From Icerya purchasi (taxonomy: Eukaryota; Arthropoda; Insecta; Hemiptera; Monophlebidae), in NCBI GenBank assembly GCA_039619475.1, contig CM077116.1, forward strand, positions 178,527,863 through 178,591,862: a stretch of 64,000 nucleotides of DNA, read 5' to 3'. The position numbers were made by a program, and so were the translations under genes. Position 1 is the stretch's first letter, and each line of letters opens with the position of its first letter. The notes below the pieces were generated by a model. That model was not told the origin of the DNA. It did no database searches and saw only the letters and a list, made by a program, of their open reading frames with translations. Positions 37,701 to 49,548 of the stretch are shown here, piece after piece.

Positions 37701-40700
37701 CAGTAACTAAAAATAAATGACGGACTCAAAAATTGTTACGTGGAATGCTAACGCAATTTTAAACCATATAAACGAAATAGAAATGTATGTTGCGCAAAAT
37801 AACGTTGATATATTTTTAATATCAGAAACTCACTTAACTGACAATAAATACGTGCATTTTACGGGGTACAATTCTTACTTTACAAATCATCCGGATGGGA
37901 CTGCGCATGGTGGCACAGGCATTATTATTAAAAAAAAGGTATAAAACATCATGAAATACAGAAGTATAAATGTAGTTATTTACAAGCTACTACTGTATTA
38001 ATAAATACAGATCAAAGAAGCTATTTACTGTCCTCCGAGGCATGTTATTACTAAAACCCAATTTAACAATTACTTTAAAACATTAGGTAATGTTTATATA
38101 GTTGGGGGGGGGGGGGGATTTCAATGCAAAAAATATATATTTTGGATCGAGGATTACGGTACTTAGAGGCAAACAGTTAAAGCTGGCGGTTGATGAAAAC
38201 CGTTGTATGGTACACTCGTCTGGAACCCCAACTTACTGGCCTACAGATCCATTAAAGATTCCAGACTTACTGGACTTCTTTGTAATCAAAGGCTTATCAA
38301 CAAACTTTATTGATGTTTACTCTGATGATACTCTTTCATCTGATCATACACCAGTAGTGATTATTATTAGTGGAAAAATTATATGGAAATTACGCGCACC
38401 AAAACTAGACAAACCGACTGGGATTCATTTCGAGAAATGCTGAGTAACAAAATTAACTTAAAAATTTCACTAAAAACTGCAAGAGACGTAGAAACAGCTG
38501 TTGAAAACTTTATAAAAACTGTCCAGGAATTAGCCTGGGCGGCTACCCCACGTAATAAGAAATACGAAACAATCAAATATTACCCGGCAGAAATACGTAG
38601 AGAAGTTGCTTTGAAGAGGAAACTGCGGAAGATATGGCAAAATAATAGAAATCCAATAGACAAAACTAGATTAAATAATCAAACAAAACGAGTAAAGCAA
38701 CTGCTACAGACTCACAAAAATGAAACATTCAGTGAATACTTATATAACTTATCACCCACTCCTCAATACGAATATTCCCTTTGGAAAGCAACCAAACGAT
38801 TAAAAAGACCGGTAGAAAAACTGCATCCAATTAGAAAGTTAAATGGAAAATGGGCTCGAAGGCCGAAGAATTTGGAAATTATTTTGCTGAGGTCTTCCAG
38901 ACAAATCCTGGAAAAGATTCTCTACCAACACCGCTAAACGATATAGATCAGAGGAATACTGTCAAATTTACGTCTCCCGGAGAAATTAAGTCAATAATCC
39001 AAACCGTGAATCCAAACAAATCACCCGGATACGATCTAATTACTTCCAGGGTATTAAAGGAATTACCTCGCAAAGGTCTTGTCTTACTAACTTATATATT
39101 CAACGCTATACTTCGATTACGATACTTTCCTATCCAGCTGAAGTTTTCACAAATTATAATAGCAAAGAAACCGCAAAAACCTGCAGAAGAACTAACATCA
39201 TATCGACCAATCTCTCTTCTTCCGGTGCTCTCTAAAGTATACGAAAAAATAATATTAAAAAGAATGAAACAATTCCTGGAAGGTGGAAATTTAATACCGG
39301 AACATCAGTTTGGATTTCGAGCTGGTCATAGAACTATAGAGCAGGTACACCGTATAGTCAATATTATTGAACAGTCCCTAGAGGCTAAAAAAATATGCGA
39401 CGCAGTTTTCCTTGGTGTTAAACAGGCGTTTGATAGAGTATGGCACGAAGGGCTGCTCTATAAAATCCGGCGCCACCTCCCATACCAGCTTTTCGAATTA
39501 TTTAAATGGTACCTTAGTGAACGATATTTTGTGGTTAAGTATGGAGATGAAGAATCTCGATTGCATCCGATAAAAGCTGGTGTACCTCAAGGTAGCATAC
39601 TGGGACCGGTTCTTTACTTAATTTATACAGCGGATATACCTGTGCCAAATAACACGGAAATAGCCACTTTCGCGGACGATACAGCAGTGATTTATTCAGA
39701 TTCGTCGCTAGAAAACCTACAATCAGCAATTAATACACTCTCGATATGGTTCAAGCGGTGGCGAATAGTAATCAACGAGAAAAAATCGGCCCGTATAATA
39801 TTTACAAATAAAAAAATCTGCAGCATCAAAAATATTCACATTAACAATCAGGTAATTCCGGTTAAGGAATCAGCAAAATATCTCGGAATCCATTTGGACA
39901 AACAACTGAAAAGCCATATAGTTAAAAAACGGAACGAATTGAATATTAAGTACAGGAACATGTTATGGCTTATAGGAAGAAGATCCGAATTATCGCTGGA
40001 GAATAAATTGCTATTGTATAATCAAATTCTGAAACCTGTATGGGCGTACGGAAGTCCACTTTGGGGCTGTGCTAAACCGAGTAATATAGCGATAATATAA
40101 CGTTTCCAAAATAAAGCACTAAGAACAATTGCAGATGCCCCATGGTATGTAAGCAATCTTACACTGCACACGGATTTGGCAGTTGAACCTGTCAAAGAAC
40201 AAATACAAGAAATTGCTCGGCAATATGGCATTAAACTAGATCATCACAAAAATATCTTAGCCATTGGATTACTAGACAATTCGACAGAAATCAGACGATT
40301 AAAACGAACAAAGCCGACAGATTTATTATAAATGAACAATTATAATTAAAAAGTATTAAAATACAGGCAGCGGAAATCCTTGTCGCTGGATAAGGAGCTC
40401 CACAAATCATCCATACTATGTTATTAAAATTGCTAGATAGCCCAGAGCTAGTTGCAAAATTGCATTAAAAAAAAAAAAAAAAAAGACACTTGTACCCCTC
40501 TTAACCGGCTAGATCCTTTGATCATTAGCATAGACACTGTTTGGCTCCACTTCTTAGACTAATCGATTCCTAGACCATAAATATTCGTTTGGTGTAATTT
40601 TAGTTTATTCATTTTTACTGTTATTCGTAGTGTGTGAACTAACAGAAAACTATGGAAAATAACAAAAATATAATTACGACCAAAAGTGAATATGGCGCGA

Positions 40701-43700
40701 AATAATGTAAAATAACGTAAAGAGAAAATTTTAAGATGATGAACACTTTTGAAATTGGCGTAAACAAGTTTAAGGTAGAGAAAATTTTAAAAATAACGTT
40801 AAAATAAATAGGATAGAGATAAGAAGTGTAGCGATTTTACAAAACACGGCACATTGGATAGACTAAATTTAGATCCTTTTTTAATAAGCCGAGCGCATTT
40901 CTGCGGTGATGCTGAAAAATTCATGTCTCCGTTGGAAATGTGGAACTTGTTGCAAAATGTAAAATCGCGCAATATGATGGGAGGGGGGATACCTCTCTCC
41001 TAGTATCATATTTCGGAATTTTATTGCGGGCTTCATGCCATGAATGTTCTCGGTTGTACCGGTGTGACCCATCCGGTAACCGAATTAAATACGCTTTTGA
41101 ATCGTTTATGGTCTCGCGTGTATGGTGATAAAAATTATTCAGTTTTAAATTCGGCATAGTGTTTTTCTAGATTTCAGGTTAAATTCATTTTTACGAATTT
41201 CTCATGTATTTTTCTTGAATTCGTTTGCTTATTTTTGCGCTGTATCTTTTTACCAAGTCCGTACTTAGAAATGAGAAAAAAAGCGCGAAAATGTAAACTA
41301 ACGAATTTAAGAAAAAACCGGTAAAACTAATAAATCCGTGAAAATGAATTTAATCTGAGATAGAGAATAACACCACGATGATACGGAACATGAAACTCGA
41401 TGATTTCTTTTTCGACATGTCTGATTAAATCGTAAAATCAGCAACAATTGGACGACAATAACAGGTGGCGACCAGTAAATCATAATATTTATACGGGCAT
41501 GTACTTTACATAGAAATAGAAAAAAAAGCTAACCAAAAACCAAATCTAATATATGTGATTTTCATTAAAAAAAACAAACAAACTATAACTGAAAACCATA
41601 CTTACAATTTTAAAATTTTAAATTATGATTTCTCGCTTTAAATTAATTTTCAGTAAGATATAAATTTATCGATAATTATTCGTCAATCGAGTTGACTGAA
41701 AAAAGTAGCAGTCTTATATGTATTAATATGAACTATAAAGAAGCATAATGGGCTGATGTGAGTAATGTAACAATTTACTGTGGTTGTTTTTATGTCGAAG
41801 TATTCTCACGTCATAAAATTAAAAAGAAAAATATTCATAAATCAGAAATATTATTAGAAATTTTCATCCGCACAACTCTGTAACGATGTCCTGTATATTT
41901 TTGTTGCAATTCACGAATTAGGGGCTTTTAGGGTCCAGGAATGGATTAGTTGTGGTTTGATAATCGATAAAAATTCTACGAAACTAGCAATTGTAAAGGA
42001 GAAGTAATCGATGTTCATTTTATTGATAAATATGTAAAAGCAAATTTAAAATTTATAAGCCGGAAATATTATTGCGCATATCTTCTTGTAAATTTTCCGA
42101 AAAAAAATAACGAAATTGAATTAAAATACACAGGTCATGTTGATTTATTGTAATTTTTTTTTGGCTTATGAATTTTAAATTTTCTTATTTTGCATTTAAT
42201 AATGAACGAAGAAAATAATTCGTTTATTGACCATGCGTTAAATCTTCTTCTCTTCTTCGAGTCCCGACCATTCTCGATCGTAGGTGATCTTATTAAAGAA
42301 ATCTTTCGTATGCAAGGTGGACTAATTGTTCGGTATTCATCCCCGACCATGCCTTGATGTCGCACATCCACGAGCGCCTCCTTCGTCCGACCTTCCTCTT
42401 GCCCGATATTTTTCCTAATAATATTATCTTTAACAATGAGTATTTGGATCCACGTATAAAATGGCCAAAGTATTTCCTCTTCCTGTCTTTTATGATGCCT
42501 GTTAATTCCATATCCTTATTTCCCATCATCTGCAGCACTTCCTGATTCGTCTTCTTTGTCGTCCATGGGATTCTTAGGATCGTTCGATAGCACCACATTT
42601 CGAAAGCCGCCGAGCGATTCATATTGCTCTTCTTTAAGGTCCAACATTCGCATCCATATAACAACGTACTCCATACGTAGCACTTAAGAATTCTCTTATA
42701 CGCAGGTTAAATAGAAAATTATAATTACGCGATGAAATAAATTTGTTCACAATATATGATGTATATCGTGATTTTAAATATTATGTAAACTAAAATACAC
42801 ATTCAAAATTGAAAAGTAGGATACCTTTTAAGAATACTCCGACCTAAAAACGTATAATGCGGTGTATACCAAAATGTACCATTTGTGTCATGGGCATATT
42901 ACTGCTAAATTTTTGATTGTCGGATTGATTTGCAAGTTCAGAACAGATTTAAAGAGTTGCCGTTAGGTATATTATTGTGAACAATTCTTGTATACGAGCA
43001 TACATATTCAGTTATTTCTGGAAATGACTCTAACAATTTTGATAAAGCTTAAAAAAGTAACAGGAAGTTTCTAGAAATTGATTGCAGGCAAACAGTACCC
43101 ATGTTATGGTGATCAGACTTTTATTTTTTCTTTAATAAAAAGTAAATAAGGAATAATTCGCATATTTACCACGTTAAAAAGAAAACTGGAACATTGTGAT
43201 GAAATAATACATGTTCATGATATTTATGTATATGGCGATTTTAAATATTTTACAAACTAGCGTGTAAAATTGAAAAAATCGAGTTATACGCAACTGGGTA
43301 ACTTTCACATAGACTTTACTTGTTTTTAGATAAAAACATATTTCTTCGGTTCTGTACTGGCAATGAAGTAAAAATTTTTATAATTTCAGTAATTCCGGCA
43401 GAATACTTTCGAAGTTTTCCTTATCTATGGCAGCAACTTAAAAGTGCAATAATTACGCCTTTAAAACTATAATATTCTTTTCCGTAATAAAAAATTTCTG
43501 TTTTTCCTTTGCGAAGGAGTAGATAAAGTATAGTGTGTTTCGTTTATTTTCGGAATTAGTAGTTTCTCGCTGAAAGTTTTCAAATTCTGCTTATAAATTA
43601 ATTTAGCCATTAGAAAATATTTATTATAGGGAACATGAGAAATGTCGGTCGCCGATTTGGTTCAACTTTTTCCAGATGGCACAGTATTCGGTAAAAAACG

Positions 43701-46700
43701 AAAACTAATTTCACTGCTTTTTGCGTAAGCCCGTGAAATTTGGGAAATTAGCGAGCTGGCATATATGTAAATCTTAGGGTCAGGCGTTCGAATCCACGCA
43801 TCGTCAACTTTTTTTTGGCTTATTTTACATTTTTCTTACCTATATGATGATTTTTATTTATTTATCATACAGCCTGATATTATTGTTAAATATTAAATTT
43901 CGTTATTAAAAAAAGTGATATAAAATTCGATATTTTTTAAAAAATTTGAAAAACTTGTATAAGAGAAAATTTTTTAAATTTATTTAGTCCTGCTTTTTTT
44001 TTTTTTTTTTTATTACCGCGTGATTTTTTTAAAAAAAAAAAAAGTGATGAAGCGAACATTCGAATCTGCTTAAGTACGTGTACATGATATATACGCTAGC
44101 TCGCTAAAAGTAGACGCACTTTTTTTCAAGTTTTGAGGACTTATGACAAAAACGGTAAAATTCGTTTTTACCGAATACACTACCAGCATGTGGTAAAATT
44201 GTACCAAATCAGTGACGCACACTTCTAATTTACGCACCTGGTTAGTGTAAAATTATATCGGTATTTTGCTTCTGTACAAATGAGATCATAAACGTTTTAT
44301 ACTTTATAGTCTTAGAACTGTACTGATAGAAATCGGATTTTCTGTATTCATTTTAAATAATTCTCTTTGAATTAATAATATAGTATATCAATATTACGAG
44401 GTCGCTTTTGGTCCTATAATATTTCAATACTAGCTGGTTGCTCGCGTGAATTATGATTCTAAAAAATTACTTTATTTGTTAAATTACACCCGCGCGGAAT
44501 TCAGTTCATGACTCTGTAAGAGTATCAGTAAATGATTATTTGTCAAAAGATTTTTTATTGACCGTAGCGGCTCGTGAATATTGGGGAGACTAACTTTTTC
44601 AGAAGCACAGCACATACCATTAGGTTCATTGGCCCATTTTTTGGCAGAACACTTGGAGCAGATTTTATTCATGGCTCCGATTTGGACGGAAGACTGTTGA
44701 GCATAATCAATCTGCGGATCGTATGTGAAAGCCGATCTGTTACTGTGAGCTAAAACTCGATTACGAACTCTAGTCGTTGACGTCTGTTGTCTTTCTCTCT
44801 GATCTCGGAGGCGTTGGGAACGCTCAGAGCTCGATTCCCTAGTGCGAGCTTGTATATTTCTAATATTTTGCTCTTTAAGCCGCTGCGAACGCTCGATACT
44901 CGACTCTCACGCGCGTACTTGAGAGGTTCTCAAATTTTGTTCAGCAAGCCGCTGCGAACGCTCGATACTCGACTTTTTGGCACGCGATTGCGACCCGTAT
45001 TCTCTCTGACTTGCAAGACGATTTTCAGTTTCTGATGAAGATTCTCCATTACGACGTATTTTTGATGCCCTCGCCTGGCAACTATTTCTAGAAAGTTGAC
45101 ATCTTAATCTTTTCGACATTTTGTACCTTTTACAAAAGAGATAACGGTAACGCTCGAAAATTTTCATTCCTTACGTTCACACACTATTTCCATTGGTGAT
45201 GAGCTTGTAAACGATGCTACGGCGATGTTTATCCGAATTTCCATTTCCTCATGGTAATTAACATTGATATTTTAATGTTTTATAAAAAAAGTTTTTGCAG
45301 CGCACGCGATGTAAGGAATTGTTTAGGTCATTTTTTTACACCTTGAGTTATATTATTGAAGTTTTAGTACGGATCGCTAATTTTTTTGAAAATATAATAC
45401 AGAGCCTATGTCACCCGGAGATAGTGTAGCTTCCCAACGGTGAAAGAATTTTTCAAATCGGTCCAGTAGTTTCGGAGCCTATTCAATGTAAACAAACAAA
45501 CAAACAATCAAATCTTTCCTCTTTATAATATTAGTATAGAAGTATAGATAAGGGACGTCATTTTATAAAAAATCTCCAATTAGAATATAAATATATCGTC
45601 ATTTTTTAACAATCTTAATATTCTTAATTGTTTTACTATTAGCCCAACAATAATTATTTTTTTTTAAAAAAATTTAATGATTTACTTTTTATTTTTAGGA
45701 ACGGTAGTTTTCATTGTTTTTTACGATATTAACCTGCGTAACAGTTTTGAACTATCGGATTAACCGAATGGAAGCGAATTCGCTGAGTTTTTAAAAGTTT
45801 TTCTGATATACCGAACAGCAGAACACTACAAATGTGGTGAAAAATTTCCTTTCATAATTCGTAAACAATGATTGGAAAACGTTCAGTCCGCATTCCTTCT
45901 TTTTGCTGCATTCATTTAACAGGCGCATGGTTTTGTTGTCCGTGGTGTGATCATGCTCAGTGGCCACATTGAAGCAGTTGGTCGACGGTCCCTCGTGCAA
46001 AGGGGTTCGCTGTACTTTTAAAGATGGGACGTTGCAAAGTCCGGGCTGTCAGGTGATCACTCGGCTAAGGAGGACACCTTGTCCGTTAGTACAAAAGCTA
46101 CAGCGCGGAACAATCGGCTGGCGGGAAAACGCTCGGAATCCGTGGCCACTCACAGGCACCCCCAACCAATAGCAGAGTGAGAACCCGCCTGCTCCGTTTG
46201 TAGCGGCGAAGGAGGAAGGCTAAGAAAGCAGTGGCCGCCCCTCCTGCATACGCACAGGTGACTTCTAAGGGCGGAGAGATAGAAAATGGTTATTGAAGCG
46301 AGTAGTGGTGCACTGAGGAAGACTGGGCAGGCGTAGAAGACATAAAAGGTTCCGCCGGGCCGTATTCCAAATGTCCCACGTCCAGAGAGGCACCTAACCA
46401 GGAGAGGCGAGGGATCTTCTTTACAAAAAGATCAACTGACAACGGATAACAAACGTCTAATATGCACAACAATTCTAAAACCTATCTGGGCGTACGGAGT
46501 TCAACTTTGGGGTTGCGCTTAACCAAGGTACCCTGCTATGTTACTAATCTAACCTTACATCGAGATGTGTGTATAGATTATGTGGCTGATGTCATCAAAG
46601 TTCACGCTAAAAGACACGCAGACAGACTCTATTTCATCTAAACACTCGTGCTAGAGAATTGCTAAATGTTACCGATGATGTAAGAAGACTGAAACGCCAG

Positions 46701-49507
46701 AAAGTCGGGGTAATCGGGTAGGTGCCATTGGGTACTCTTCCCTTCTTGTTTAATTTCATTCATACGTATTGTTAAAAGACAGCTCGTAATGGTATATTGT
46801 GAAAAAAAAAAAAAAAAAAAAGAAGAAAAAATATTAGCCCCATGCGAAAGAGAATAACCGTAATCAGGAACTTCCTTATAAAATCCGGCGTTCAGGTGGA
46901 GTTGGGCATCTGGTGTGGTCCTGATGTCGGCCGGCTGTAAGGGCCTCCAAAAAGCCAACTGAGTTTTCTCTGTCGTTCTAGAGACGTGGACGGCAATAAT
47001 GGCTAAAGGAAGGGTATCCGTAGGCCGGGCATCATGTACTGTGGCCGACCGTTTGTTGGTGACAAATTCTACAGATGTTTGCGCATCGGTTACGAAGTCA
47101 AGAGCTGCAAGAGTGCTGGTGAGTCTGCAGGTGGCACTGTGGCGCAAGGAAGAGTATCATGCTTCGGCTTGTCATCTCTTAGAGTCGTGAGAGAAGCTGA
47201 TCCGTCCGTAGTGGTTAGGGCTCGCTCCTGTCAGTGGTGAAGGGAAAATGACACAATTATAACCTGCACCAACAATGTGGTTCAAGGACTGTTGTACGCT
47301 GCTAAGTGAATACAGCAAAAAGTAGTAGGAATGCATTGAACGGTTTCCCATCGTTGTTGACGAATTATAAAAGGAAAATGCGCACCACATTTTTGATGTT
47401 CCGCTGTTCGGTGTGTTCGAAGAATTTTACAAAAAAAACTCATCAAATGCGCTTCGATTTGGTTAATTCGGTAGTTTAAAATTACGATACTAGTGGTATC
47501 ATTTACGCAGTTAATATTGTAAGAAGTAGTAAAAACTACTGTTTCTGAAAATAATAACTAACTCATTAAATGTCTATCTTTTTCGGGTAATCTTATAACA
47601 ATTTAAGAATCTGCAGTATTGTTAAGATTACTAAAAAAGCGATGATATACTCGTATTTATATTCTGACCGGAGGTTTTTCAAAAATCACACATTTCATAT
47701 TGAACCAAATGCGGCCTCGAAATAATACTGATACTATATTTTAATTCAAAGAGGAATATTTAAGATGCAATTTCGCATTATATAACGCAGAAAATCCGAT
47801 TTCAATTAGTACACAATACTAAAACAGTAAGTATAAAAAAAATTGTATTATCTCATCTGTACAAGAGCAAAAGACTTCTACACTAAGTATTTTCTAACGA
47901 CTAAATAATCTGAATTTGAAAACTTTCAACGAGAACTACTGGTGCCAAAATAAAACACGGAACATACTGCGCCTTATGTACTAATTTTTTTATTACAGAA
48001 AATAATTTCACAATTTTAAAGGCTTAATTGCACTTCTGAGCGTCTACCGTAAAAACGAAAACTTCAAAAGTATTTTTTTGGAATCATTGAATTTTTGGAA
48101 ATTTTGATTTTATTGCCATTAATAATGTAGAACCGAAAAGGTATTTTTGTACCTAAAAGCACTATAGCGATAGTCGAGTGCTCGAACGATCGAATTACTA
48201 AATCTCGGTGTAATCGTATGTATTCAAATCTAGCGTAGCGATAATTAAAACTTATTTAACGTGTAAATAATCGTCACTGAACGTGTACTGGTTTCGTTAT
48301 GTTCAGTGCATCGGAACCCCGAATTTATTTAATATTATATTTTGACATCAGTTACTTTGCTTTCGACATTTCATACTTTTGTCCGCAAATTACTGCTCTT
48401 TTTTTATTTTTTCCGATCCGAGTGATTCGAGCAAAGGTCTGATATTGCGCAACAAAATTCACTATCTACCAGGATGTTTACTAATTACACTCGATGCGAA
48501 TAAGTTTGGTAGATTCTCACGACGCATTTAACGGTATAATAATGGAAATCAGCGATTTTTCATAATTTTGCTTCCGCGGAAAGCAAACAAAATCATCTTT
48601 GATATAATTCATCGATAATTCTGACGGAAGTACATTTTTTCGTTATCATAATTAGCGTTTTTAAATACATTTTTTTTTATCAGTTTACGAATTTTCACGT
48701 GTTATGAAAAATGAAAATCTATGGGGAAGCATATAAATCGACCTTACTATAGGTCAAGTAAGGTAACATAAATACGACATCACTATTAACGAATAGGTTG
48801 CAGTGAGCATTTATAAAAAGGTAATGGTATTATATATTTTTCTAATTAATTGAAATACATGATTAACGGTATTTCATATCATCTTTCTCTCGCGCCTTCA
48901 TTAATTTTGTTGTTTTTAACTAGTATAATTCGTTTTTCAATTGATCGTTTTTTACTTTGTTTCTCATACAGATTTGTTTAATGGCAAACAAATAAACGTC
49001 GAGCAAATGAAAAGAGCGCGTCACGTAGTCACAGAAATTCAAAGAACTATAAGCGGAGCTGAAGCACTGAAAAGTGGACGATACAAAGAGTTTGGAGAAC
49101 TAATGTATTTAAGTCATCAATCGTTAAGGTTAATTCCATTTAGGAATTCTAGTTTCTTTTTTTTTTTTTTTGGCCTGGCGAGAAACCATTTGGCCACTGA
49201 CGAAATTCTATGAATAAGTAGAAGCTGGATAATATACAAGGGCGTCGCCAGCCGATGAGCTAGAGGGAGGGGGGAAGATGATAGAAAGAGGATATGAGTT
49301 ATAGGAAAAATAAAATTTATAGATTGTAAAGGCTTAATATTTTATTAAACAAGAATAAAATCTTTACTAAAATACAATTTACGTGGGTTTCTGACAAATT
49401 GTCCATGATTACGCGCCTATGAATACTCATCATGGCCAGTTGATTAAAAAGTTTCAAGGATCCAGGGGAGGGCAGCTGCCCTCCTGTCCCCGCTGGCGAC
49501 GCCCATG

Positions 49508-49548
<41 letters not shown>

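Larger units (their letters stand above)
36121..40481 (+). mobile_element. Near-full-length Jockey-clade LINE (Jockey-2)
   Basis: The target duplication AAAGACACTTGT occurs at 36109-36120 and again at 40482-40493 after an A-run, fixing both ends. The element has a short 5' leader, ORF1 with three zinc knuckles (36264-37720), ORF2 with endonuclease and RT (37717 to about 40331), and a poly(A) tail. There are a few stops and frameshifts. It is inserted in sense with GALK, inside the right arm of the long-TIR MITE. Confidence 0.9.
35355..40520. mobile_element. Long-TIR MITE split by a Jockey LINE
   Basis: Outer ends CAAAGGATCCAGCTGATTAA (35355) and, complementary, TTAACCGGCTAGATCCTTTG (ending 40520) are the termini. 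Inverted arms extend inward, including CATCTAGGGCATGAAAAAAG (about 35428) and CTTTTTTCATGCCCTAGATG (about 36060), to a loop near 35700-35850. The right arm is interrupted at 36120 by the Jockey element. Without it the MITE is about 790 bp. No coding capacity. Its own target duplication is not clear. Confidence 0.75.
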
